A stretch of 64,000 nucleotides of DNA from Caulobacter soli (lineage in GTDB: Bacteria; Pseudomonadota; Alphaproteobacteria; Caulobacterales; Caulobacteraceae): NCBI RefSeq assembly GCF_011045195.1, contig NZ_CP049200.1, positions 186,001 to 250,000 of the forward strand, given 5' to 3'. Numbering within the stretch: position 1 is the first letter of the stretch; every line of letters begins with the position of its first letter. The notes beneath the pieces were generated by a model, which ran no database searches, had not been told where the DNA came from, and saw only the letters and a program-made list of their open reading frames with translations. A program made the translations under genes and the position numbers. Positions 51,875-60,418 of this stretch are shown piece by piece.

Positions 51875-51906
51875 GGAAGGGCCACCGGTCTCCCGATGGC
51901 CCTTCC
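51875..51906 (-). terminator. Strong rho-independent terminator of the 40-residue basic protein gene
   Basis: GGAAGGGCCA (51875-51884) pairs perfectly with TGGCCCTTCC (51897-51906); read on the minus strand the hairpin is followed by TTTTT. It begins about 22 bases after the stop at 51928. A second terminator-like core (CCCCAAATGGGG, 51809-51820) lies beyond it. Confidence 0.75.
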
Positions 51907-51927
51907 CGTTCAGGCGATGTCTGATCG

Positions 51928-52050
51928 TTACTCGGGCTTGTGTCCGCGCGGACGGGGGAAGCGGCGGGTGTGCTTGCAGACCACTTCATGGCCGCCGTGG
52001 CGGATGCGGTCATAGGTGCGTACGCGGACGCGGGGCGTCTTGCTGAGCAT
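51928..52050 (-). CDS. 40-residue Arg-rich basic protein
   Basis: Begins MLSKTPRVRVRTYDR and ends FPRPRGHKPE. Eleven Arg, plus Lys and His, make it very basic, like small ribosome-associated or nucleic-acid-binding proteins; a Cys and several His (GGHEVVCKHTRR) might bind metal. An AGGA lies about 9 bases before the ATG at 52050, and a strong terminator follows the stop. That pairing is the main reason to call it real. No family recognised. Confidence 0.5.
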   Translation of the reverse strand: MLSKTPRVRVRTYDRIRHGGHEVVCKHTRRFPRPRGHKPE

Positions 52051-52438
52051 GGTCGTAAATCCTGAAGGCCACTCGGGCCGTTGCAATTTTCGACCGCCGG
52101 ACGCATCTTCCGATTTGCAGAAGGGAATGCGATGCGCCGGCGATCGGTGCTGACCATTCACGGGAAAGGGTCGTTGGCTTTGGTCAGCGGCCCTTTTTCG
52201 TGGCCCCTGCCCTGCGGTCGCGTCCGTGATCTCCAGCGCGCCGTCTAAACGTTCGTGATCTCGTCGGCGTCTCCGTGGCTCGCCGTTCGAATCGAACGAC
52301 CTGCTGACCTGTAAAATGGCATACTTGGCCAGCCTAAACGATGGTCGACACCGCCAGAGTACCGGATACATCGCATGTTTTTGTGGAGAAGGCGCGGTTG
52401 GTGTTGGGTCGGCAGGTCTTTGAGGGTACTGCTAGGCG
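52051..52438. other. 388-base stretch without a supported gene
   Basis: Contains a hairpin-like AAAGGG...CCCTTTTT (about 52165-52198) that reads as a terminator on the plus strand. A TTCGAATC near 52290 resembles a tRNA T-loop, but no tRNA fold can be built around it. Confidence 0.35.
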
Positions 52439-53005
52439 ATGGAAGATCTGAAGCGTCTACTGCAGGAGCGACAAGTCCAGCTCGCCTACGAGCTTGATAA
52501 GGTTGCGGAAATGATTGCTCTTTTGGAGGCTTCGGCCGGAACGGCGCCGCCGGCGCTCACGTCCTGGTTCTGGGCGGACCTGATCGATCTTGTCCACAAG
52601 GCGTCCACAGGTATTGAGGATACGCCGAGAACTTTACGGGAACAGATTGCGACGAGCGGTCGCCCTGTGGATACATTCCAATCCAAGAGCGCGCCGCGTA
52701 TCCCCGCGCCGCCCCCCAGAACCAAGACCCAGTCAAATCCCAAGCCCGCCCTGGTCCTCAACATGGTCGAGCAGATTCTCAAATACCAAGCCCACCCGCT
52801 CAACCGCACCGAACTGCTCAAGGAGCTGGCCAGCCGTGACCTGGTGATTGGCGGCTACAATCCGTCCAAGGTGCTGGGCACCACCCTGTGGCGCGCCCGC
52901 GACAGGTTCGTGAGCATTCCGCAGTTTGGCTATTGGTTCGCCGGCCGCGCCTATCCCCCGGCCAACTATTTCCCCAACGGCCAGTTTGGCGCTGACTACG
53001 ACTAG
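52439..53005 (+). CDS. Uncharacterised protein with C-terminal winged-helix-like domain
   Basis: 188 residues. The N-terminus is a coiled-coil-like helix (MEDLKRLLQERQVQLAYELDKVAEMIALLE), the middle is a Pro-rich linker (RIPAPPPRTKTQSNPKP). The C-terminal ~75 residues (NMVEQILKYQAHPLNRTELLKELASRD, then GTTLWRARDRFVSIPQFGYWF) have the pattern of a HARE-HTH/HB1-type winged helix. That suggests DNA binding. GC content is lower than that of its neighbours. It overlaps the convergent hydrolase gene by 4 bases. Confidence 0.6.
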   Translation: MEDLKRLLQERQVQLAYELDKVAEMIALLEASAGTAPPALTSWFWADLIDLVHKASTGIEDTPRTLREQIATSGRPVDTFQSKSAPRIPAPPPRTKTQSNPKPALVLNMVEQILKYQAHPLNRTELLKELASRDLVIGGYNPSKVLGTTLWRARDRFVSIPQFGYWFAGRAYPPANYFPNGQFGADYD

Positions 53006-53859
53006 CTGGGCGTCCCGCCTTCATCGGCGGAGCGCGCCGGGCGCTCCTCGGCCCGGGCCTCGGCCAGGAACGACGTCACCGTCCGCAGCACGGCCTCGGG
53101 CCTTTCGCGGTGAGGAACGTGGCCGCAGGTCTCGAACACCGTCATCTGGGTCATCGCGTGCGGCAGGCCCGCGATGCGCTCGGGAAAGGCGGTGGAGCCG
53201 AACTCATCCAGGTCGCCGTGCATCGCCAGGACGGGACAGGTCACGGCCCGTAGATCGTCATCCAACGACCAGTCGGCGAACCGCGGCGCCAGCCAGGTCT
53301 CGGTCCAGGCGTCGAGCACCCATTGTGCCTTGGGCCCGTGATAGCGCGCCAACCGCTCGACCTGCTCGGGCGCGGCGAAGGCGGCCTTGGCCTGACGGAT
53401 GCCGGCCAGCGTGCGATCCTCGACAAAGGCCTGGGCGGACTCGGTGATCACGGCCCGGCAGCGACCGTCCGAGGCGGCGGCCGCCGCCACCGCCATGGCG
53501 CCGCCGACGCTGTGGCCAAACAGGATGTGGTCCTTCAGGCCCAGGTGCGTCGTCACGGCGGCCAGGCCGCCGGCCGCCTCCTCGCGGATGAAGTCGAAGC
53601 TGAGCTTTCCGGGATGGAGGGCCGATCGGCCAAAGCCCAGACGGTCATAGGCGACGACGGCAAGGCCCGAGGCTTGCGCGAGCTTCTCAGGAAAATCCCG
53701 CCAAAGCTCGACGCAACCTAGTGAGTCGTGGAGGAGGACGATCGTCCTATCCTCGGCCCGCGCACGGGAGCCGCCCCAGGCCCGGGCGAAGAGCGGTCCC
53801 CGCGGCGTCTCGACGAAGAGATCCTCGACAGGGAGGGCGACGGCCTGCTCAGACGACAC
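53002..53859 (-). CDS. Alpha/beta-hydrolase
   Basis: 285 residues. Fold and catalytic elements: TIVLLHDSLGCVELW (oxyanion region), nucleophile elbow GHSVGGAM (about residue 116), an acid in HGDLDEFGS and the catalytic His in ETCGHVPHRERPEAV near the end. The lid is helical. Typical of small-ester, epoxide or lactone hydrolases; the substrate is not predictable. Convergent with the winged-helix gene. Confidence 0.85.
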   Translation of the reverse strand: MSSEQAVALPVEDLFVETPRGPLFARAWGGSRARAEDRTIVLLHDSLGCVELWRDFPEKLAQASGLAVVAYDRLGFGRSALHPGKLSFDFIREEAAGGLAAVTTHLGLKDHILFGHSVGGAMAVAAAAASDGRCRAVITESAQAFVEDRTLAGIRQAKAAFAAPEQVERLARYHGPKAQWVLDAWTETWLAPRFADWSLDDDLRAVTCPVLAMHGDLDEFGSTAFPERIAGLPHAMTQMTVFETCGHVPHRERPEAVLRTVTSFLAEARAEERPARSADEGGTPS

Positions 53860-54190
53860 TCAAAGACTCCGGCCTTGCGTTCGCGACGCGCGGCGCCTGG
53901 CGCCCGCGCAGCGATCCAGAGCCGCCGCAGGCCGCCAACGCCGCAATTGGCGTCTGTATAATGGGATTGTCGGGTCGTCGACCAGGTTGGCGCCGTGGCG
54001 GGTGCTTTGAGCTTGAACGTTCCGCCGCAGGCCGCCTCGGGTTAGATGGGCATTGTAGCGATCCATGCCGATTGGCGAGCGCTTTGTGGTGGATAAGTCG
54101 CCCCTCAGACGCCGATGAGGCTCGCGCGAAAACCCTTTGAAAACCTAGTTTGGGCAGGATGGGCCTTCAGATTGAACCAAGGGTTTGGTC
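53860..54190. other. 331-base stretch without a supported gene
   Basis: Only short GC-shadow frames are seen. It should hold promoters for the hydrolase (minus) and the CZB protein (plus). Confidence 0.35.
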
Positions 54191-54553
54191 ATGGACCTTC
54201 AGGAACAGGCGCGTCTTCACGGACAGGTCCGCGACGCGCTGCAAGCGGCGATCGACGGGCAAGACGGGCTCGATATCGCCGCGTTCAAGTCGGATCGCCA
54301 GTGCGAGACAGGCTGCTGGCTGCATGGCGAGGGACAAAGGCGCTGGGCGGGAAACCACGCCTTTCTCGGTTTGATGGAAGCCCATAGGGCCTTTCATGCA
54401 GCGGCCGGCTCGGTCGCTGACCAGATCAACCGCGGCCGCCACGCTGAAGCCCAGCGCGCGCTTCGCAACGGCGCGCCGCTGGCCATGGCGCTGAGCGATC
54501 TGAACGCGGCGTTTCGGCGCATGAAGGCCACGCGCGAGAATGTGGCCGCCTAG
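54191..54553 (+). CDS. Stand-alone CZB (chemoreceptor zinc-binding) domain protein
   Basis: 120 residues. The CZB zinc ligands are visible in order: His in RLHGQVRDALQAAI, Cys in DRQCETGCWLHGEG, His in MEAHRAFH and the following H (H-C-H-H pattern). CZB domains sense zinc or hypochlorous acid in chemoreceptors and diguanylate cyclases; here there is no attached output domain. It may act in trans on a chemoreceptor or cyclase. Confidence 0.8.
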   Translation: MDLQEQARLHGQVRDALQAAIDGQDGLDIAAFKSDRQCETGCWLHGEGQRRWAGNHAFLGLMEAHRAFHAAAGSVADQINRGRHAEAQRALRNGAPLAMALSDLNAAFRRMKATRENVAA

Positions 54554-54560
54554 GCCCGGG

Positions 54561-54826
54561 TCAGTCGTCTAGCGGAGCCTGCGCCGCGTCGACCTGGCCG
54601 ATCAGGCGCGCGCCGTCACGGGTGATCAACGCGATCACCGGCTCGTCCCGCCACATCTCCACCGCCTGGGCGCCGGCGTGTTCGCGAAGGAGCGCAAGGG
54701 CGCGGACCCGGATCGCATGGGCCGCAGCGCGACGATGTCGACCGCCGTGGCGACCTGGTTCTCCGCGAGGCGCACGAAGGTGCAGGTGACAGAGGCCCAT
54801 GTCGCGAGCTTCGCAGGCTCGGCCAT
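54561..54826 (-). pseudogene. Frameshifted small gene of unknown function
   Basis: From the ATG at 54826 the frame reads MAEPAKLATWASVTCTFVRLA, then VDIVALR. It goes out of register near 54719-54726, after which another frame continues sensibly as AHAIRVRALALLREHAG, then WRDEPVIALITRDGARLIG, up to the stop at 54561. One extra G would restore an ~87-residue protein. This is either a real decay event or a sequencing slip. Family not recognised. Confidence 0.5.
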
Positions 54827-55018
54827 GATGGCGGCCGAAATCCAAGCCCGGCGTTAGGTTCGTCTCGCTGAGGGCGCGGGCGGGGAAACGCCGCGGAATT
54901 CTGTCCCGCGAGCGCTTCGCGATTGGGTCCAGCCGGCGCGTCAGTTTAGGGCCCGGCTCAGATTTCCAATCCTATGTTCGGACGTTTCAGACCTTTCCAG
55001 GCAGCGAGCGCCGGACCC

Positions 55019-55537
55019 CTACGGGGGCAGAACGGGATCAATTGTTCTCGGACGAATGATCGGGAGGGAGACCACGCCGCAAACCAAGCCCGCAAACGCG
55101 GCGATCAGTGTAATTGATCGTTCCGTATCCGATGTCGTCGAAATCCCGCCCAAAGACATCGATGCTGCCCCACCAATGGTCGCGACCACCAAATAGAGCC
55201 ATCGCTTTCCAAGCCTGAGCGATGCGATCGCGCAAATTGCGGCCAGAGCGAAGCCGCAAACGGCGGACCAAAGTGACCCCGCCGCCAAAGGCAGCAAAGC
55301 CAAAGTCATCAACAGGGCGACGACCAGGGAAACCAATCCGCCCCGCGCGTTGGCCATGCACAGGCATATTGCCGGGCCCAGGACGGCGAATAAGCCAACG
55401 ACTGCGGCGGACCGCTTCAGTGACAGCCACGGGATCATGTAGCCATGTCCATCAACACAAGTGAAGGTTGTGTAAAGATTTGCCAGCCCGGGGACCAAAC
55501 GTGCCGCGCCGCTGTCGATGGGGGCCTCCAAAGCCAT
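55019..55537 (-). CDS. Integral membrane protein of unknown function
   Basis: 172 residues with about five hydrophobic helices (SAAVVGLFAVLGPAICLCMA, GLVSLVVALLMTLALLPLA, AVCGFALAAICAIASL, LYLVVATIGGAASM, ITLIAAFAGLVCGVVSLPI). No catalytic motif. The start at 55537 is uncertain; an internal ATG at 55438 (MIPWLSLKRS) is equally possible. Coding DNA is less GC-rich than its surroundings. Confidence 0.55.
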   Translation of the reverse strand: MALEAPIDSGAARLVPGLANLYTTFTCVDGHGYMIPWLSLKRSAAVVGLFAVLGPAICLCMANARGGLVSLVVALLMTLALLPLAAGSLWSAVCGFALAAICAIASLRLGKRWLYLVVATIGGAASMSLGGISTTSDTERSITLIAAFAGLVCGVVSLPIIRPRTIDPVLPP

Positions 55538-55819
55538 CTAGGCCCGCTCCGAAAATCGCTCGAACGCGCTGATCCGGCGAGGACCAGGTGGGCTCTACTC
55601 TGAGCCTGGTCGAACCAGGTTGGCGTATTCGACGAGGTGATCGGCCGTGGACGTCCCGCCGCTATCGTCGAAATAGGCTGTCAGCACGAGGGGGCGCCGG
55701 TCGGACGGATCGAGGTCATGTACGCTTCCCCGTGGGATCATGAGCCCTGCTGATCTACCAAGCCGGCTTGGGGCGGCGAAATATAATATGGCCAAGCGGT
55801 CGACAGGGCTGGAGAACAG

Positions 55820-56875
55820 ATGAGCGGGATGGATCCGGGCGCCGAGGTTCGCAAGGCGGAATACTATCAGCACATCGACATGGGCTTCCTGAACCGGCGA
55901 TTGTGTTTGTCGTCCTTGCCGCCCGATCTGCGCGATGAGTTCGCCCAGCTCGCCCGGCCGGGCGATGATCACCTCACCAGCCTTGGCAACGACCACCTGC
56001 TGGTGACGATGGCTCTGGACATGGCCGACGCCGCGGACGCGCCGACCTTGCTGGAAGCCCTGGCGCGGGGAAAGCCTCGGCAGGTCTTTCGCAGCACCGA
56101 GCGGCTGGCCCCGTGCCCGGAGGTCTATGACCAGGCGCGGGTCAGCCAGGGCGTGCTGCTGGATGTGGAGTTCGGCAAGCCCGTAACGCTGGCCTATCAC
56201 ACCAGTCACATCTGCGCCGACACCGGTCGGATGACCTTGGCCCAGGGCGCCGAAGGCGGCTACCGCGAAGCGATGCTGGGCCTGCTGCACGATCGCGGCG
56301 ACCGCTTCGAGATCGAGCCGATCGTCATGGGCGCGCCGACCCTCGAGCACCCGCGCAATCGGGGGGAAGGCCTGGCCTGGATGGGGCAGGATTACGGGGA
56401 GATCCTGGCCGAAGACATCGATCAGTTCGCCAGGCTGACGTCGGTGACCCCGGCCTCGGCCGAGGAATGGATGGAGGTGATGAAGGCCGTGCCCGAGGAG
56501 GCGGTCAAGCAGGCCTTCGCCAAGCTGTTGAACGAGCCGACCAAGAAGGATTGGGGCGGCGAGTTCAACGATCATTTCTCCTGCGCCGTCACCGTGGCCG
56601 ATCGCCGCCGCACGGCCGCCTTCCTGCTGAAGGGCCCTACGAACTTTCGGGAGATGACCCTGGAGATGTGCGGCAAGCGCGCCGATCAGGTCTATCGGCT
56701 GGTCAATTCCGGCGCCGACATCTCGATCGTTCAACATGCGCATCTGATTGGCGAAGTCGTCCGCGGGACGCTTCGGGGCCTGACGGTGCATCCTGGGCGG
56801 CCGCGGTTCTATTGCGTCATCGACGGCCAGACCACCTACCGCATCCTCAAGGCCTACGATCTGCTGCCCGACTAG
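55820..56875 (+). CDS. Uncharacterised protein with restriction-endonuclease-like C-terminal domain
   Basis: 351 residues; ATG at 55820 after GGAGAACAG. The first ~220 residues are not recognised. The last ~120 have the pattern KKDWGGEFNDHFSCAV, then RRTAAFLLKGPTNFREMTLEMCG and PRFYCVIDGQTTYRIL. The conserved Glu/Asp followed by F-L-x-K is consistent with a PD-(D/E)XK-type nuclease core, as in several defence-linked hypothetical proteins. It is convergent with a large DUF4209/HEPN-like gene. Confidence 0.6.
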   Translation: MSGMDPGAEVRKAEYYQHIDMGFLNRRLCLSSLPPDLRDEFAQLARPGDDHLTSLGNDHLLVTMALDMADAADAPTLLEALARGKPRQVFRSTERLAPCPEVYDQARVSQGVLLDVEFGKPVTLAYHTSHICADTGRMTLAQGAEGGYREAMLGLLHDRGDRFEIEPIVMGAPTLEHPRNRGEGLAWMGQDYGEILAEDIDQFARLTSVTPASAEEWMEVMKAVPEEAVKQAFAKLLNEPTKKDWGGEFNDHFSCAVTVADRRRTAAFLLKGPTNFREMTLEMCGKRADQVYRLVNSGADISIVQHAHLIGEVVRGTLRGLTVHPGRPRFYCVIDGQTTYRILKAYDLLPD

Positions 56876-56948
56876 GGCTGGGACGTCGCCCTCGCACGGC
56901 GCGCACGCGATGGGCGCAACGCAAAACGCCTCCGCCGATCGGCCGGCG

Positions 56949-58814
56949 CTATTCGGTCGCTGATCGGATCGCCGGCGCCACGAGCGCGTCCCAGTCCTGC
57001 AGCAAGGGCACGCAGACCAGCTGATAGATCAGCCAGCAGCCATAGACCGCGTCGTCGCCGAAACATCCTCCCGCGCCGAGCGTCCCGTGGGCCACCGAAT
57101 GGCGCAGGGCCGTGCCCGGGCGGTGATGAAACAGAAGCTCCAGTTCCAGCACCACCTCCGGGGGCAGGCGCGTCTCCAGCTGGTGGCGGAAGCGTCCCAG
57201 CAGAGCGGGCAATCCGACATCTTCTTCGGTCATGTCGTCAAACTCGATCGACGGATCATGGCCGGCCTGGCGCAGGATATAGCGTAGGCCCGGTTCCAGC
57301 TGCGGCGTCAGGAGGTGAACGGCCGACCGGTAGTCGCCCTGGATCAACCGGGCCAGGCCCTGGCTGACCAGGCGGACCTGTTCCAACCGCACAAAGGGCG
57401 AGGCCTGGACGATCGGGACGAAGCACCGCTCGTCGATGTTGAACCGCTCGACGAGGGAATGACGCGCCGGTTCGAAGCGCGTGGCCAGAATCCAGCGGCG
57501 ATAGACGCCTTCCTGGTCGTTGATCGTGGCCTTGAACCACTCTTCGCTCGGCTCCTCGCCGGACGTCGCCCCCGGAGCATGGGCCGCGTTGCGGCCGTCC
57601 TGGTCGGAGAAAACCCTCGACATCATCGCGCTGATCGGCGCGGTCTCGAGCGACTGGAGGGCCTGGGCCCGAAGTCGGGCGATCGGCCTGGGCTTGGAAA
57701 TCACCGCCAACTGCTTGAGCGCGGCCGGAAGGTCCAGCGGATCGAAGACCCGTAGGAAGGCGTCACGGTCCTCGCCGATGTCCATCGGGACCGAAAAGCT
57801 TCCGAACTCCCCAAGGCTATCCTCCTGGAGATCGCGAAGCTCCCGGCGGAGCGTCTTGCGCAACTCGGCGGTGTCGGGGATGTGGCGCAGCGAAAAGAGC
57901 GCGGTCTGGACCCAATGGGCCTCGGCGCCGGCCGAACTGACCTGGCCGCGCATGGCCAGGAGCTGATCAACGGCCGCCAGCCGGCATCGACGGGCCGCCT
58001 CCTGATCGCCGGCCTGTTCATGGAGATCGGCGGCCGCGTCGAGCACGTCGCCATTGGCGAAGGCCGCGGTCTTGGAGCCGTTCTTGGCCACAACCGCCTC
58101 CAAGGCCTTGGCGGCCTCGGCCGGATCGAAGAGTTCGTAGTGCAGTCCAAGCCGGGCGACCTTGAGCGCCAGCGGGGCGAAACCCGCCTCGCGGGCGGTC
58201 AGCCAAAGCTGGCCAAAACCTTCCACCAGGCCGCCAGGCCAGACACCCGTCTTGTGGGTGCGGCGCGCCAGGTAGAAGGCGCGCTCGTATAGATCGAGCG
58301 CCTCGTGCGACGCCCTTTGCTCGATCCCATGGCGCGCCTTAGCGGCGCCCTCGACGAGGCGTCGCGCGGCCTCGACATAGCCGTCGATCGCGATCTTGGC
58401 GGCCTTTCCGAGCTTGCGATCCAGCGACCACGCGATGTCGCCCAGGCGCGCTTTCAGCCCTGGATGGGCGACCAAGCCCGCCAGCTCGCCGAGCACCCGC
58501 GCTTGGTCGGGGCTGAAATCCTCCAGCACGGGTCTACGGTAGGTGTTGGAGGCGTACCGGGCCCGCCAGGCCTCGCCCTTTTCAGACGGCCGCAGCACGA
58601 GGGAAGCGGCCCCGCTGAGCAGCCGAAGACCGTTCGCACGGCCGCTCTCGATGGCGTCCGGCGACAAGGCCAGCTGCATCAGGGCGCGCTCCAGGTCCTG
58701 GACGTTGACCGTCTCGAAAGGCGCGCAGATCGTCTCGATGGTGTGAAGATCAAAGGCCTCGAACGGCGTGAACGGCGGCGGCCAGCCTGATGGGGCAGTC
58801 TCGTCATCAGCCAT
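56949..58814 (-). CDS. DUF4209-like HEPN protein
   Basis: 621 residues from the ATG at 58814 (MADDETAPSG), with GGAAG adjacent; an ATG at 58856 is also in frame. The protein is helical throughout (ARRCRLAAVDQLLAM). The C-terminus carries FHHRPGTALRHSVAHGTLGAGG, near residue 585, an R-x4-H HEPN motif set in the P-G-x-R-x-x-x-A-H-G context of DUF4209 proteins. Such proteins are often found near defence genes, and the fold is that of HEPN RNases. Its exact role is unknown. Confidence 0.65.
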   Translation of the reverse strand: MADDETAPSGWPPPFTPFEAFDLHTIETICAPFETVNVQDLERALMQLALSPDAIESGRANGLRLLSGAASLVLRPSEKGEAWRARYASNTYRRPVLEDFSPDQARVLGELAGLVAHPGLKARLGDIAWSLDRKLGKAAKIAIDGYVEAARRLVEGAAKARHGIEQRASHEALDLYERAFYLARRTHKTGVWPGGLVEGFGQLWLTAREAGFAPLALKVARLGLHYELFDPAEAAKALEAVVAKNGSKTAAFANGDVLDAAADLHEQAGDQEAARRCRLAAVDQLLAMRGQVSSAGAEAHWVQTALFSLRHIPDTAELRKTLRRELRDLQEDSLGEFGSFSVPMDIGEDRDAFLRVFDPLDLPAALKQLAVISKPRPIARLRAQALQSLETAPISAMMSRVFSDQDGRNAAHAPGATSGEEPSEEWFKATINDQEGVYRRWILATRFEPARHSLVERFNIDERCFVPIVQASPFVRLEQVRLVSQGLARLIQGDYRSAVHLLTPQLEPGLRYILRQAGHDPSIEFDDMTEEDVGLPALLGRFRHQLETRLPPEVVLELELLFHHRPGTALRHSVAHGTLGAGGCFGDDAVYGCWLIYQLVCVPLLQDWDALVAPAIRSATE

Positions 58815-58997
58815 CTTCCGATCCCGACCATGGCGGCTTGCGGCAAGGGTCGCCAAGCGCGTGAAGCCTCACCCTATCAGCCTGGACTTGCGGCGCATCC
58901 GGGCGCCGGCAAAATTCGGGAGCGTCAAAGAGGCGTCAACGCGGCGCCGTCATCGCGTCCCGCTTGTCAGGCCGCGCTCAACGCCGGCGGGACCTCG

Positions 58998-59843
58998 TCA
59001 TCGCTCAAGGCGCTCGACAAGGCCACGCCCCGTCGGGGTCAGGTCGATGCTGGTCTTCAGGGCCGAGAGCTGGGCGCAATCGGCGTCGATCTGCTTGATC
59101 CGCCTTTGGGCATGGGCGTGGTCGGCCGGCGAGAGCGCGTCGGCGGCGAGCGCCGCGCGCAGGAAGTCCTGCACGACCCGAAAGACGTAGAGGCCGTGAA
59201 GGAGGCCCTGGGTTGGGCGCGGCCGGTTTTGCCAGGGCGAATGGTGTTCGAAAACGCCGCCGACGACCAAGGGCGCGACATCCTCGATCAGGCTCAGCTG
59301 CAGGTGCATGGCCTCGTGCAGCACGCCTTCGGCCAGTCGGATCGGGGGGACCTCGTCTTCCGGCGCGTGAGCGCCGATGAAGATCGACAGCGGCACGTCC
59401 GGGTCGCTGAAGCCGCTGTCGTAATCCGGACCGGTGACGGCCAGGGGCGTGACCGACCAGACCAAGGACCGGACGGCCGCGCCGACCGGGGCGACCGTGT
59501 CCAACACCACCATCGCCCGGGCCAGGGCGGCCTCGAAGGCGCTCGCCGAGAACGTCTCGGGCGGCGGCTGCAGGCCCAGCGCCCCATAGCGGCGGCGCAT
59601 GGTCGCATCGAAGAGGTCCAGCCGCACCGGGTGAGCCCAGGCGAGCCCCGTCAACGCCACGCCGTGGCGCTGGGCGGTTGGATCGCCGGCGACGACGCGA
59701 GAAACCCCATAGGTCTCGGCGTCGATCCCGATCCGCGCCAGGCCCGACCAGGCGTGGGCGGCCAGGTCGCTGGCCAAGCCCTCGTACCAGCGCGCCGAGG
59801 AAGCATTCAGCGCCGCGTGGATCCGGACCTGCAGGCGGGTCAA
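58998..59843 (-). CDS. HExxH-motif peptide hydroxylase of the RiPP operon
   Basis: 281 residues. The TTG at 59843 overlaps the upstream stop (TTGA) and is the coupled start. The key motif is AEGVLHEAMHLQL (HEAMH, about residues 175-179), with a later His in VFEHHSPWQNRPRPTQGLLHGLYVF. This is the pattern of HExxH proteins found beside radical SAM RiPP enzymes and recently recognised as alpha-ketoglutarate-dependent peptide beta-hydroxylases rather than peptidases. Last gene of the four-gene operon. It may hydroxylate the core peptide after ring formation. Confidence 0.8.
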   Translation of the reverse strand: MTRLQVRIHAALNASSARWYEGLASDLAAHAWSGLARIGIDAETYGVSRVVAGDPTAQRHGVALTGLAWAHPVRLDLFDATMRRRYGALGLQPPPETFSASAFEAALARAMVVLDTVAPVGAAVRSLVWSVTPLAVTGPDYDSGFSDPDVPLSIFIGAHAPEDEVPPIRLAEGVLHEAMHLQLSLIEDVAPLVVGGVFEHHSPWQNRPRPTQGLLHGLYVFRVVQDFLRAALAADALSPADHAHAQRRIKQIDADCAQLSALKTSIDLTPTGRGLVERLER

Positions 59844-60418
59844 GCCGCCTTCCGATAGGTGTAGACCAGGGTGTCACGCTGGCCGGCGTGGATGGTCGAC
59901 ACCGCATGGTGCGAGCGCTCGGAGATCTCGAAGCCGAAGGCGCTGCGATGGGCTGGCAACAGCACGTCGGTCACGCTGGCCGGGTCGTCCTCGCAGAACA
60001 GCATCAGCAGACCGCCCTGCTCGACGCTCCAGCCGCGATTGAGCTGAACGACGAGGCGGTGGCTTTCGGCCTCGCCGATATAGTCGTTGTGGACGCGGAT
60101 GGTCTGGCCCGCGACCAGGCGGTGCGCGCACACGTCGACCAATTGCAGCTTCGGGGCGCGCAGGCGGGCCGACAGCTCCTCGCCGATCCGGGCGATCACC
60201 GGCGCGGAGACCAGCTGAGCAATGGCGCCCGGCGCCGAGCAGGCGAGGATGGAAAACTCGTGCTGCTCGTAGAACGAGGCGATGCGCAGCTTCCACGGCG
60301 CGTCAGCGTCGAGCCAGTCGAGCATGGCGTCCGCGGTCGCCTCGCTCAGCAGGTCGGCGACCCGAAAATGAGGGAACGGTGTGTCGCGGGTTTCGGCGTT
60401 CGTGAAATCGGGGGTCAT
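59840..60418 (-). CDS. yhhC: 2OG-Fe(II) oxygenase of the cyclophane RiPP operon (YhhC-like)
   Basis: 192 residues; the ATG at 60418 shares one base with the radical SAM stop. It has the double-stranded beta-helix core: the iron pair H-x-D in IRVHNDYIGEAESHRLVVQLNR, GGLLMLFCED and the distal His in ERSHHAVSTIHAG, followed by RDTLVYTYR (Arg for 2-oxoglutarate). The sequence resembles the SM-20/prolyl hydroxylase group. From memory, NCBI protein families include a cyclophane-RiPP oxygenase YhhC adjacent to YhhB and YhhA; gene order and family match here. Confidence 0.85.
   Translation of the reverse strand: MTPDFTNAETRDTPFPHFRVADLLSEATADAMLDWLDADAPWKLRIASFYEQHEFSILACSAPGAIAQLVSAPVIARIGEELSARLRAPKLQLVDVCAHRLVAGQTIRVHNDYIGEAESHRLVVQLNRGWSVEQGGLLMLFCEDDPASVTDVLLPAHRSAFGFEISERSHHAVSTIHAGQRDTLVYTYRKAA

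Noticed and set aside
52260..52340. Possible tRNA (TTCGAATC T-loop-like sequence)
   Set aside because: No acceptor, D or anticodon stem could be paired around it on either strand.
58998..59843. Zinc protease reading of the HEAMH gene
   Set aside because: HExxH alone suggests a peptidase, but the operon with a radical SAM maturase and precursor fits the known peptide hydroxylase family better.
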